Shown here piece by piece: positions 16,715 to 25,386 of a DNA stretch of 39,749 bases. The DNA comes from JARBUG01 sp035628915. Lineage in GTDB: Bacteria; Bacillota; Sulfobacillia; Symbiobacteriales; Symbiobacteriaceae. Numbering within the stretch: position 1 is the first letter of the stretch; each line of letters opens with the position of its first letter. Below the pieces are notes generated by a model. That model ran no database searches. It saw only the letters and a program-made list of their open reading frames with translations, and was not told where the DNA came from. The stretch covers positions 1 to 39,749 of the forward strand of contig DASPIW010000020.1 of the NCBI GenBank assembly GCA_035628915.1, written 5' to 3'. Position numbers and translations under genes: made by a program.

Positions 16715-16742
16715 GACCACGGGAACTGACCCGTGGTCTTTT
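16715..16742 (+). terminator. Attenuator terminator, ABC-F copy 1
   Basis: Perfect 9-bp stem GACCACGGG / CCCGTGGTC with loop AACTGA, followed by TTTT, 45 bases before the ABC-F start. Confidence 0.85.
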
Positions 16743-16787
16743 GCTGTGCCCGCGCAGGCGTGAACGGCCCTGGAGGCGACTTACACC

Positions 16788-17649
16788 ATGATGGTCCTGC
16801 AAGTGCGCGACGTAACCAAGGAATTTCAGGGCGCCCCGGTCCTGACCGGGGTCACCTTCCACCTGGCCGGCGGCGAACGGGTTGGCCTGGTGGGCGCCAA
16901 CGGCTGTGGCAAATCGACTTTGATGAAGATTCTCGCGGGCGCCCTGCCCGCCGATGGCGGCACCGTAACCTGGGTGACCGACGGCCTCTCTCGCGCCTAC
17001 CTGAGCCAGGAGGCTCAGTTTGATGCCGACCACCCGCTCGGTGACCAGATCGGACCCAGACCTGATGCTGCTTTGCTCGCCCGCTGCGGCATCACCCCGG
17101 CGCTGCTGACGCAGTCGCCGGCAACGCTGAGCGGCGGCCAGAAGACCCGAGCGGCCCTCGCCAGGGCGCTCGCCGGCAAGCCGGACCTGCTCCTGCTTGA
17201 CGAACCGACCAACCACCTGGATACCGAAGGCCTCGCCTGGCTGGAAGAGATCCTGGCCGCATACCGGGGCGGTCGCCTACCTGGCTCAGGAGATGGAGCA
17301 TCTCAACCCTGCAAACACCGTATTAAGAGAAGCGACCGGCGACTCCGCCCTGTATCAGGCTTACGCCCGCTCGCTGCTGGTATCGCACGACCGCTACCTG
17401 CTGCGGAAGGTCGCCTCCAAGGTGATTCACATCAGCGGCGGGCGCCTGGAGATGTTCGGCGGCGGGTATGCCCAGTTCGTGACCCGGGGCAAACCCACGC
17501 CCGACGACGAACGGCGCCTGCTCCTGGAGACCCGCCTGGCCCTACTGTCGGCCGCCCTGGCGGCGCCAGGGCCCGAGGAGAAGGAACGGCTGGACCTGGA
17601 GTTTATCGCTGTCAGCCGTGAATTACGCCGATTGAAGGAACCCCGTTGA
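16788..17649 (+). pseudogene. ABC-F ATPase copy 1, disrupted by two deletions and a frameshift
   Basis: The N-terminal ABC domain is intact and closely resembles copy 2 (Walker A GANGCGKST, LSGGQ, LLLLDEPTNHLD) up to about 17272. There the sequence jumps, out of frame, to the segment equivalent to copy 2 near 19014 (YLAQEME), losing about 610 bases. The lost part includes the interdomain linker and second Walker A. A further in-frame deletion joins YARSLL directly to VSHDRYLL, removing the second signature and Walker B; a CTGCTG microhomology lies at the join. Reading on in the first frame gives a 277-residue protein with a nonsense tail ending at 17621; the authentic C-terminal frame ends at 17649. 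ATG 16788 follows TGGAGG. It is presumably non-functional, though the promoter and leader are preserved. Confidence 0.85.
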
Positions 17650-17675
17650 CAGAATTGACCCCCTGCGATTACAGT
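17646..17675 (+). promoter_or_regulatory. Promoter of ABC-F copy 2 leader
   Basis: TTGACA at 17646-17651 and TACAGT at 17670-17675, spacer 18. The -35 box overlaps the end of copy 1. Confidence 0.65.
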
Positions 17676-17713
17676 AATGCCGAGACTACGGCCAAAGGCG
17701 GAGGTACGCAGAC

Positions 17714-17737
17714 GTGAGGAAAACGACCGCGCGCTAA
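17714..17737 (+). CDS. Leader peptide of ABC-F copy 2 (MRKTTAR)
   Basis: GTG AGG AAA ACG ACC GCG CGC TAA, 8 bases after GGAGGT. It matches MINTTAH of copy 1 at the TTA core and in exact length. Confidence 0.75.
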   Translation: MRKTTAR

Positions 17738-17846
17738 CTGGATACCGGCGACCCGCACCGCCCGCGGTCTGAGAAGGACCGTCGCTTCGGCGTGCCGGTT
17801 GCCACCCAGCAAGGCCGGTCCCGTCTGCGGCACGATGGTGCTATCA

Positions 17847-17876
17847 GACCACGGGAAACGACCCCGTGGTCTTTTT
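17847..17876 (+). terminator. Attenuator terminator, ABC-F copy 2
   Basis: Perfect 9-bp stem GACCACGGG / CCCGTGGTC, loop AAACGAC, followed by TTTTT, ending 48 bases before the ABC-F start. Confidence 0.9.
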
Positions 17877-17923
17877 GTCTGCCCCCGGCGGGGCCGCCCG
17901 ATACAAAGGAGGCGGCCTTCTCG

Positions 17924-19600
<1,677 letters not shown>

Positions 19601-19627
19601 GCTACAGGAAAGTATGCAAAATCCCCC

Positions 19628-19657
19628 TTGACCCCGATGGCAAAGCGGTGCTACTAT
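19628..19657 (+). promoter_or_regulatory. Promoter of the proC T-box transcript
   Basis: TTGACC at 19628-19633, TACTAT at 19652-19657, spacer 18, just upstream of the T-box leader. Confidence 0.7.
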
Positions 19658-19664
19658 GCATATC

Positions 19665-19969
19665 AATACCAGCACATCAGCGATGATGGGGATCAGTAAG
19701 GCAGGTAAACGCCGCCAGAGAGTCCGGGCCCGTGCGGTATGCACGGCGCTGTGAGCCCGGAACGGCAAAGGCCGCCCGAACCCACCCCTGAGCCGTCGGC
19801 GAAGAGTCGACCGGGCCGGCCGCCCGTTATCCTGCGTCCCCGGGTTGTTGGACTCGGGTTAACGAGTGGGTCTTTTTCGGCATACGCCGAAAGGATCAAC
19901 GAAGGTGGTACCACGGAGGCTGAACCCTCCGCCCTTCCTGTACGGAAGGCGCGGAGGGTTTTCTTTTTT
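19665..19969 (+). promoter_or_regulatory. Prolyl T-box leader of proC
   Basis: Stem I shows the CAGAGAG and GTG-type distal elements (about 19715-19755) and a specifier CCC (Pro) at 19781-19783 in the context GAA-CCC-A. The T-box core AAGGTGGTACCACGG is at 19902-19916, and a terminator follows. The TGGT bulge fits a tRNA with an A discriminator. The leader places proline synthesis under control of uncharged tRNA-Pro. Confidence 0.9.
19925..19969 (+). terminator. T-box attenuator terminator of proC
   Basis: CCCTCCGC-CTTCC / GGAAG-GCGGAGGG-type stem around TGTAC, followed by a long T-rich run (TTTTCTTTTTT). Confidence 0.9.
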
Positions 19970-19993
19970 CTCGGGAAAAGGGAGGGATAAGGC

Positions 19994-20872
19994 ATGCTCC
20001 ACGGCAAGACGATCGGTTTCCTGGGGGCCGGATCCATGGCCGAAGCGCTGATGCGCGGGCTGATTCAAGGCGGTGTTGTTCGACCTGAGCAGTTGATCGT
20101 TGCCAACCGTTCCAACCGTGAGCGTCTCGAGACCCTTCACAAGCGGTACGGCGTGCGGGCGGCAGCCAGCAAGGCGGACCTGGTTGCCGAGGCGGATATC
20201 CTGGTGGTCCTGTGCAAGCCGAAGGATGTGGCCGACCTGCTCAGCGAAATCCGGCCTTACACCACCCGGGGACAGGTGGTTCTCTCGGTCGCGGCGGGCG
20301 TGAGCACGGCGTTCGTGGCCGCCGGGGTGGCACCGGGCGTGCAGGTGGTTCGTGCGATGCCCAACACGTCCTGCCAGGTCGGCGAATCGGCCACGGCCAT
20401 CGCCCTGGGCGAAGGCGCCGGCGATGAAGCCCGCCTGGTCTGCCGGGCGATTCTGGGCGCCGTCGGCCGGGTCGTCGAAGTCCCGGAATTTCAGCTCGAT
20501 GCCGTCACCGGCCTCTCCGGCAGCGGCCCGGCCTATATCTACCTGATGATCGAAGCGATGGTGGAAGCCGGCCGGGGCGTAGGGCTGCCGGTCGACGTGG
20601 CCCGTGAGCTCGCCGTGCAGACGCTGCTGGGCGCCGCCCGGACCCTGGCCGAGACCGGGGAGGACCCGGCATCGCTGCGGCAGAAGGTGACTTCGCCGGG
20701 CGGCACGACCATGGCCGGCCTGCAGGTGCTCCACGAGGCCGGGTTTGCCGAGGCGCTGGTCCGGGCCGTCGCCCGGGCGACCCAGCGGTCGGCCGAACTG
20801 GGCCGGATGGCCTCGGGCAGCCAGCCGGCCGCGGCCAAACTGGCATCGCTCCCCCGGGTGGCTACTTCGTAA
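19994..20872 (+). CDS. proC: Pyrroline-5-carboxylate reductase
   Basis: A 292-residue NADPH-dependent enzyme for the last step of proline synthesis. The Rossmann motif GFLGAGSMAEAL is at about residues 8-19, the family segment VRAMPNTSCQVG at about 118-129, and the C-terminal signature SGSGPAYIYL with SPGGTTMAGL at about 174-243. Length is slightly above the usual 270 because of a short C-terminal tail. ATG 19994 is 8 bases after GGAGG. It is the only gene directly behind the Pro T-box. Confidence 0.96.
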   Translation: MLHGKTIGFLGAGSMAEALMRGLIQGGVVRPEQLIVANRSNRERLETLHKRYGVRAAASKADLVAEADILVVLCKPKDVADLLSEIRPYTTRGQVVLSVAAGVSTAFVAAGVAPGVQVVRAMPNTSCQVGESATAIALGEGAGDEARLVCRAILGAVGRVVEVPEFQLDAVTGLSGSGPAYIYLMIEAMVEAGRGVGLPVDVARELAVQTLLGAARTLAETGEDPASLRQKVTSPGGTTMAGLQVLHEAGFAEALVRAVARATQRSAELGRMASGSQPAAAKLASLPRVATS

Positions 20873-20954
20873 CCCGAATTGGAGGATTCTGGATAGCTCC
20901 CTGTTGAATAGTTCTCACCTGTAGTCCGTCGGTGCAGGAGGAGGGAGCAACGGG

Positions 20955-21587
20955 GTGTACCGGAAGCTGGTTTGGATGCCTGTACTGGCGTTCTGTGCCC
21001 TGACGGCCGCGATGGCGGGCGGCTGGTGGACGTTCCCGGGCGGCCTGTCCGTCGCTGCACTCTACGCCCGCCTGACCGGCTGGCTGCCGGCCAACGCCGC
21101 CGGCGACTTGCGGCTGGCGGCCACGTTCTTTGTGACCGGGCTGGTGCCCGTGGCGGTCGGGCTGGGACTGACCTGGTTCGCCGCCTTTCACCCCGGGCGC
21201 CGGGTGTCGGCGGGGCTGGCCCTGCTCAAGTACCTGGCGGTTCTGGCCGTTGGGGCGCAGCTGGTCGTCCATATGTACTACCGGGCGTCCGGCCTGGCGG
21301 CGGGCGCCCGTGCGGTGGGGCTGCAGGCGCCCGGGCCGCTGCCGGTGCTGCTGGCCGCCAGCGGCCTGCCCCATGCCCTCCTCGAGGTGACGGCCATCTC
21401 CTTTGTGCTGAGCGCTCCCCTTTACTGGCTGTTTCGGGGCGTGCGGGTGGCGAGCCTGCAGCGGGCAACCTTTGAGGCCTGGGTGGAGATCAAGCGCCTC
21501 ACCGTACCCGCACTGCTGTTGCTCGCGGCTGCCACGGCGATTCAGGTCTGGGCGCAGCCCGCTATTACGGCCGCCGTGCTGCGGTAA
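20955..21587 (+). CDS. Polytopic membrane protein, faintly SpoIIM-like
   Basis: A 210-residue protein with about five hydrophobic segments (near 7-25, 52-75, 88-106, 140-165 and 185-205). The stretch GLPHALLEVTAISFVLS (about 136-152) recalls the PHG-x-x-E-x-P-A element of the SpoIIM/DUF95 family, and the length fits SpoIIM (about 210). The rest does not match clearly, so this is only a hint. GTG 20955 follows a GGAGGAGGGAG site. It could be cotranscribed with proC (82-base gap). I cannot assign a function. Confidence 0.75.
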   Translation: MYRKLVWMPVLAFCALTAAMAGGWWTFPGGLSVAALYARLTGWLPANAAGDLRLAATFFVTGLVPVAVGLGLTWFAAFHPGRRVSAGLALLKYLAVLAVGAQLVVHMYYRASGLAAGARAVGLQAPGPLPVLLAASGLPHALLEVTAISFVLSAPLYWLFRGVRVASLQRATFEAWVEIKRLTVPALLLLAAATAIQVWAQPAITAAVLR

Positions 21588-21591
21588 TATT

Positions 21592-21621
21592 GACGCTGAG
21601 GAAGTAACACTCCTCGGCGTC
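21592..21621 (+). terminator. Hairpin between membrane protein and lipoprotein genes
   Basis: GACGCTGAGGA / TCCTCGGCGTC, 11 pairs including one G-T, loop of 8 bases. No T-run follows, so it may be an RNA-stability hairpin rather than a terminator. Confidence 0.45.
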
Positions 21622-21693
21622 TGCGCGCAACCGGACCCCGAGATCCCTCGTTCTAATACCATGAACGCCGTAAGCAAAGAAAGGGGTCGCCGA

Positions 21694-22680
21694 GTGAAAC
21701 GCCTGATTTCCTCGTCGGTCGCGATAGCTTTACTGGTCGCCGGGTGCGCCGCCAGGACGCCGGCGCCCACCCCGCCCCCGGCTCCGGTTCTGGCACCGGC
21801 TCCGACTCCCGCCCCGGCGCCCGCTCCCGGTCAGTCGGAGGGCCTGGCCCCCTATGCCATCGCCTTCTGGGATGAGCAGAAGGGCTTGATCGCGGGCCAG
21901 GCAGGCTGCCCCGTTCGGTGCGGTGATTATGTCATCGCATTGACGGAGGACGGGGGTGTTCATTGGAGGGAAGTGTACCGGGGCGCTGAGCGAGTCGGCG
22001 AACTGGCCGTCGTCCCGGGCGGGGCGTGGGCTTCTACGGCCCAAGGGCTCCTCCGGAGCACCGACGGCGGCCGGACATGGCAAGCCACCGCTTCCGGATA
22101 CGCTGTGCCCACCTTTGCCGGCGCCTCCGTGGGATGGGCTCTCACAGCTACGGAAGGGAACCGCTGGAACATTGAGGGTCCCATCTATGCCACCCAAGAC
22201 GGCGGCGCCACCTGGAAGCCCCTGGTCTCGCCCTGCACAGGCAACACGGCTGGTACTGCGGCGATTCACCTGGTGAGCGAAACGGAGGGGTGGGCAGGGT
22301 GCGTCGGCCAGCCCGGCGCCGGACAGCAGAAAAAGGTGCTGTTCAGGACCACGGACGGGGGCGTAACGTGGCAGGAGGCCACCCTGGACTTCGGTGGCTA
22401 CCTGAACGGCATCTTCTTCCGACCGGGGGGAAGAGGCTGGATGTGGCTCGGCCGGGGCGTCCCGGGCGTCACGGCGAACGGGGGCCGGTCCTGGCAGTGG
22501 CTCGACACCTTCCAGCCCGAATCCCGGGACGTCTGGGACATCTGGATGCTAACCGACCAGACCGGTTACCTGCTGGTGCGCGACAACAATGACCCCCGCC
22601 ACTTCAAACTCATGAAAACCACCGACGGCGCCGCCTCGGCTACGCTCGTGACACAGTGGCCCATCGACCCGCCCCGCTGA
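21694..22680 (+). CDS. Lipoprotein with BNR/Ycf48-like beta-propeller repeats
   Basis: About 328 residues. The N-terminus is a lipoprotein signal peptide, MKRLIS...LLVAGC, with the acylated Cys at about residue 18. A Pro/Ala-rich spacer of about 30 residues follows. The mature part carries at least five Asp-box-like repeats (EDGGVHW, TDGGRTW, QDGGATW, TDGGVTW, NGGRSW), typical of BNR or Ycf48-type propellers. It should sit on the outer face of the cytoplasmic membrane. Substrate or partner unknown. GTG 21694 follows AAAGAAAGGGG with good spacing; the in-frame ATG 21661 lacks a ribosome site and would spoil the short signal n-region. Confidence 0.85.
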   Translation: MKRLISSSVAIALLVAGCAARTPAPTPPPAPVLAPAPTPAPAPAPGQSEGLAPYAIAFWDEQKGLIAGQAGCPVRCGDYVIALTEDGGVHWREVYRGAERVGELAVVPGGAWASTAQGLLRSTDGGRTWQATASGYAVPTFAGASVGWALTATEGNRWNIEGPIYATQDGGATWKPLVSPCTGNTAGTAAIHLVSETEGWAGCVGQPGAGQQKKVLFRTTDGGVTWQEATLDFGGYLNGIFFRPGGRGWMWLGRGVPGVTANGGRSWQWLDTFQPESRDVWDIWMLTDQTGYLLVRDNNDPRHFKLMKTTDGAASATLVTQWPIDPPR

Positions 22681-22742
22681 CACCGATTTGCACGCTATTC
22701 CAGATCGTCATCTCTCGAAAGCCCGAAGCCGCGTTGAACCCC

Positions 22743-22942
22743 AAAACCTTGACGATTCTCCTCCAGAGCCCACAGACCAGTGCCCTGTGGGCATCAGATT
22801 CGACAAATTTGAACCCGAACAGCCAGGATGCGACAGGCTCGGCAGATGACATGAGGCCTGACATCCAGCTCGTGGACCAGAATCGTCAGCATTGAAAAGC
22901 CAGCAGGCGCATGGTGCTTCAAAATCTTGACGATTCTCCCCC
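22743..22942. repeat. Short dispersed TTGACGATTCTCC repeats in a gene-free stretch
   Basis: Two direct 22-base copies, 22743-22764 and 22921-22942, agree at 20 of 22 positions. An inverted core AGAATCGTCA is at 22879-22888. The core also appears once at about 13682. The stretch 22681-23000 otherwise shows no convincing coding frame. Confidence 0.6.
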
Positions 22943-23002
22943 GACACCGCAAACTACTTCCGTGAGAGTGGGAACGCTCGGGGTGGCTTAGGAGTACGGG
23001 GA

Positions 23003-23174
23003 GGTCGGCAATTCCGCACCGACGCATCCGGCGCCCCATGGCTAAGGTTCAGCGCCGCTGCCGACCCGGTGGGACTGCCTGGGGGGCAGCCGGGAGGCTG
23101 CCCCCGGCAGCGGCGCTGAACCGTCGTCAACCGGCAAGAGGGGCGGCGGCCGCGGCGGGGTGGAATTGCCGACC
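23003..23174. repeat. Nested palindromic element (MITE- or REP-like)
   Basis: Three nested inverted repeats, all perfect. The outer arms are GGTCGGCAATTCC (23003-23015) and GGAATTGCCGACC (23162-23174). The middle arms are 18 bases at 23046-23063 and 23105-23122 (GGTTCAGCGCCGCTGCCG and its complement). The inner arms are GGGGGCAGCC / GGCTGCCCCC around GGGA. No protein-coding frame is evident inside. The structure suggests a non-autonomous mobile or structural element; no target duplication was identified. Confidence 0.75.
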
Positions 23175-23184
23175 GCGCCAATGC

Positions 23185-23214
23185 TTGACATGCCACAACC
23201 CGACATGCTATTAT
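23185..23214 (+). promoter_or_regulatory. Promoter of the infC operon
   Basis: TTGACA at 23185-23190, TATTAT at 23209-23214 with TG extension, spacer 18. It begins 11 bases after the palindromic element. Confidence 0.85.
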
Positions 23215-23221
23215 CACTAAG

Positions 23222-23373
23222 TCAACTACATCAGTTCCAACTCTCACAAGTAGAAGCCACCGCTTCTCACCGCACAGCCGGTTGCTCGTGCGGTTGGGGG
23301 TTGACGAAGCAGACACCGCATGGGTGTATCTTCATCAGCTTGTCAACGGGTGGCCAAAGGCCACCCGTTCTTG
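23222..23373 (+). promoter_or_regulatory. infC-rpmI-rplT leader, L20-leader-like
   Basis: About 150 structured untranslated bases: CCGCAC / GTGCGG hairpin (about 23269-23294), a multi-branched element closed by GTTGAC / GTCAAC with an ACACC / GGGTGT arm, and a final terminator. In other Firmicutes this operon is controlled by L20 binding to such a leader. The order of elements fits; the assignment to that RNA family is inferred from position and structure. Confidence 0.6.
23345..23373 (+). terminator. Attenuator hairpin before infC
   Basis: AACGGGTGGCC / GGCCACCCGTT with an AAA loop, followed by CTTGTC. The T-tract is poor but the stem is perfect. Confidence 0.65.
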
Positions 23374-23411
23374 TCATCTCTCGTCGCCATCATATTAGGA
23401 GGTGTCCGGGT

Positions 23412-23966
23412 ATCAAAGAACAGCTCCGGGTAAACGAGATGATCCGGGCCCGTGAAGTTCGGGTTGTCACCGAAGCAGGCGAACAGCTTGGCGTTATGGC
23501 TCCGCGCGATGCGCTGCGTGAGGCTCAGGAGCGAGGGCTCGATCTCGTCGAAGTCGCCCCCACCGCACGGCCCCCTGTCTGCCGCATCATGGATTTCGGC
23601 AAGTACAAGTACGAACAGTCCAAGCGGGACCGGGAAGCGCGCAAGAAGCAGAAGGTCGTGACCATCAAAGAGGTCAAAATGCGGCCGAATATTGAGGACC
23701 ACGACTTCGATGTCCGCCGTCGTCAGACCGAGCAGTTCCTCAAAGATGGCGACAAGATTAAGGCGACCATCATGTTCCGCGGCCGCGAGGTCGTCCATTC
23801 CGACTTGGGTAAGGCAGTTCTGGACCGCTTACTGGATGCCGTTAAGGACCTCTGCGTCGTGGAACGCCCCGCCAAGCTCGAAGGCAAGAACATGATCATG
23901 ATACTGGCGCCCAAGGCGGGCACTGTCGAGCCGCCGAAGGTCGTCCAGCACCAGGTCAGCGAATAA
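23412..23966 (+). CDS. infC: Translation initiation factor IF-3 with ATC start
   Basis: About 184 residues; IF-3 binds the 30S subunit and proofreads initiation. The N-terminal LRVNEMIRAREVRVV, the interdomain GKYKYEQSKRDREARKKQK and the C-terminal VKMRPNIEDHDFDVR segment are all characteristic. The start is taken as ATC 23412, 7 bases after a perfect AGGAGGTG (23397-23404). No ATG/GTG/TTG lies at a suitable place; the ATG at 23439 would delete conserved residues. Non-AUG infC starts (AUU or AUC) are well known and let IF-3 limit its own synthesis. First gene of the infC-rpmI-rplT operon. Confidence 0.93.
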   Translation: MKEQLRVNEMIRAREVRVVTEAGEQLGVMAPRDALREAQERGLDLVEVAPTARPPVCRIMDFGKYKYEQSKRDREARKKQKVVTIKEVKMRPNIEDHDFDVRRRQTEQFLKDGDKIKATIMFRGREVVHSDLGKAVLDRLLDAVKDLCVVERPAKLEGKNMIMILAPKAGTVEPPKVVQHQVSE

Positions 23967-23984
23967 TAAGAGGAGGGGCTCTAC

Positions 23985-24179
23985 ATGCCCAAGATGAAGT
24001 CTCATCGGGGCGCTGCCAAGCGCTTTAAGGTGACCGGCAGCGGTCTGGTAGTGCATTACCCGTCCGCCAAAGTGCACAAGAACGTCAAGAAGCGGGGCGG
24101 CCGCATCCGCAAGCTGAAGCAGGAGACCGTGCTGTCCAAGGCTTTCCAGAAGAACCTGCGTGAGATCCTGCCCCACTAA
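23985..24179 (+). CDS. rpmI: 50S ribosomal protein L35
   Basis: A 64-residue, highly basic protein starting MPKMKSHRGAAKRFKVTGSG, the typical L35 sequence and length. ATG 23985 follows AGAGGAGG. It is the second gene of the infC operon, 18 bases after infC. Confidence 0.98.
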   Translation: MPKMKSHRGAAKRFKVTGSGLVVHYPSAKVHKNVKKRGGRIRKLKQETVLSKAFQKNLREILPH

Positions 24180-24246
24180 GCCGCACGGGTAGCGAGTCAA
24201 TACATCTCCGGGGCCGGGCTCCGGGTTCTTTGAGGAGGATAACAAA

Positions 24247-24600
24247 ATGGCACGTGTGAAGGCCGGGAAGACCACCCGCGCTCGTCATAAGAAGGTCCTG
24301 AAGCTGGCGAAGGGCTTCTGGGGTGGCAAGCACCGCCTGTTCCGTCCCGCGAACGAAACCGTCATGAAGGCGCTCTTCTACGCCCGGCGCGACCGCCGGC
24401 AGAAGAAGCGCAACTTCCGCCGCCTCTGGATCGCCCGTATCAACGCTGCTGCCCGCCTGAACGGCCTGAGCTACAGCGTCTTTATCAACGGCCTCTCCAG
24501 GGCCGGCATCGACCTGAACCGCAAGGTTCTGGCCGACATTGCCATCCACGATGCGGCCGGCTTTGCCGCCCTCGTCGAAAAAGTCAAGTCTGCCCGGTAG
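24247..24600 (+). CDS. rplT: 50S ribosomal protein L20
   Basis: A 117-residue basic protein (MARVKAGKTTRARHKKVLK...) of exactly the usual length. L20 is needed early in 50S assembly and, in other Firmicutes, represses this operon by binding its leader. SD GAGGAGG precedes ATG 24247. Last gene of the operon, with a terminator 15 bases downstream. Confidence 0.98.
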   Translation: MARVKAGKTTRARHKKVLKLAKGFWGGKHRLFRPANETVMKALFYARRDRRQKKRNFRRLWIARINAAARLNGLSYSVFINGLSRAGIDLNRKVLADIAIHDAAGFAALVEKVKSAR

Positions 24601-24615
24601 TACCGTGGCCTTCAC

Positions 24616-24645
24616 AGCCCGACACCCCGCGGTGTCGGGCTTTGC
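24616..24645 (+). terminator. Terminator of the infC operon
   Basis: AGCCCGACACC / GGTGTCGGGCT, 11 perfect pairs, loop CCGC, followed by TTTGCTC. Confidence 0.8.
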
Positions 24646-24648
24646 TCA

Positions 24649-24676
24649 TTTACGGAATCCGCATTTCTTGTATAAT
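24649..24676 (+). promoter_or_regulatory. Promoter of the Trk/Ktr operon
   Basis: Consensus TATAAT at 24671-24676 with a TG extension (TTGTATAAT); a weak TTTACG at 24649-24654 serves as -35 with a 16-base spacer. Confidence 0.7.
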
Positions 24677-24715
24677 GGTACGGAACCGACCTGTTCATCG
24701 GAGGCGAGTGAAAGC

Positions 24716-25366
24716 ATGCAAAAGAAATTCGCGATTATCGGCCTGGGGCGGTTCGGCTCAAGTGTGGCGAAAACGCTGAACGACTTGGGCCACAACGTAC
24801 TTGCCGTGGACAATGACCCCGGCATCGTCGACGACCTGGCATCGCGGATTCAGCGGGTCGTGCGGGCGGACACCACGGACCCGGCGGCTCTGAAGGCCCT
24901 TCGGATTGCGGATTTCGACACCGTGGTGGTCGCCGTCGGCGACGACGTGGAAGCCAGCGTGATCACCTGTCTCAATTGCCGGGACCTGGGTGTGAAGCGC
25001 ATCGTGGCCAAGGCGCAGGACGAGCCGCATGGCCGCATTCTGGAGCGGCTCGGCGTCGAGCAGGTCGTCTACCCGCAGCGCGACATGGGTGCCCGCGTCG
25101 CACACAACATCTCGGCCGGCGGACTGATCGACCTGATCCGGCTGTCGGAGCAGTACGGCATGGCCGAACTGCAAACGCCCGAAAACCTGATCGGCAAGAC
25201 CCTGGCGGAAACGGATATTCGCAACACCCTCGGGCTGAACGTCATGGCGATCAAGCGCGGCAACCGCATCATCGTCTCCCCCGGTGCGGATGAGCGCCTG
25301 GGTCAGGAGGATATTCTGATCGTCATTGGCGAGGCCAGCGGCATTGAGCGCCTGCAGGCGAAATGA
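24716..25366 (+). CDS. KtrA/TrkA-type K+ uptake regulatory subunit, copy 1
   Basis: A 216-residue cytoplasmic protein: RCK N domain with Rossmann motif IIGLGRFGSSVA (about 7-18) and acidic residues after beta-2 (VDNDP), then an RCK C domain (about 135-216). Such proteins form an octameric ring gating the KtrB/TrkH channel in response to ATP/ADP, NAD(H) or c-di-AMP. ATG 24716 follows GGAGGCGAG. It overlaps the next gene region closely, consistent with a trkA-ktrB-trkA operon. The GGDEF/EAL protein in this window deals with a different nucleotide, so no link is implied. Confidence 0.92.
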   Translation: MQKKFAIIGLGRFGSSVAKTLNDLGHNVLAVDNDPGIVDDLASRIQRVVRADTTDPAALKALRIADFDTVVVAVGDDVEASVITCLNCRDLGVKRIVAKAQDEPHGRILERLGVEQVVYPQRDMGARVAHNISAGGLIDLIRLSEQYGMAELQTPENLIGKTLAETDIRNTLGLNVMAIKRGNRIIVSPGADERLGQEDILIVIGEASGIERLQAK

Positions 25367-25386
25367 TCATGGGAGGTCGAAATGGG

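Larger units (their letters stand above)
16590..16742 (+). promoter_or_regulatory. Leader-peptide attenuator, ABC-F copy 1
   Basis: The leader contains a perfect ribosome site GGAGGT (16590), a 7-codon reading frame, a distal segment CGTCTGCG (16676-16683) complementary to CGCAGACG (16598-16605) just before the leader start, and an intrinsic terminator. Ribosome stalling on the leader frame would mask CGCAGACG and change the downstream fold, the usual logic of antibiotic-sensing attenuators before ABC-F genes. That mechanism is inferred. The same parts recur at 17700-17876. Confidence 0.75.
17700..17876 (+). promoter_or_regulatory. Leader-peptide attenuator, ABC-F copy 2
   Basis: It has the same architecture as the leader of copy 1: GGAGGT at 17700, the identical block GGAGGTACGCAGACGTG, a 7-codon frame, CGTCTGCG at 17822-17829 able to pair with CGCAGACG at 17708-17715, and a terminator. 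The spacer between these parts is longer and differs in sequence, so the conserved blocks stand out as functional. Confidence 0.8.

Noticed and set aside
17197..17649. Programmed frameshift joining the two frames of ABC-F copy 1
   Set aside because: Comparison with copy 2 shows that essential linker and ATPase parts are physically missing, so deletion explains the frame change.
22656..23039. Several 60-80-codon frames across the gap after the lipoprotein gene
   Set aside because: They run through repeats and palindrome, lack ribosome sites and share no recognisable sequence.
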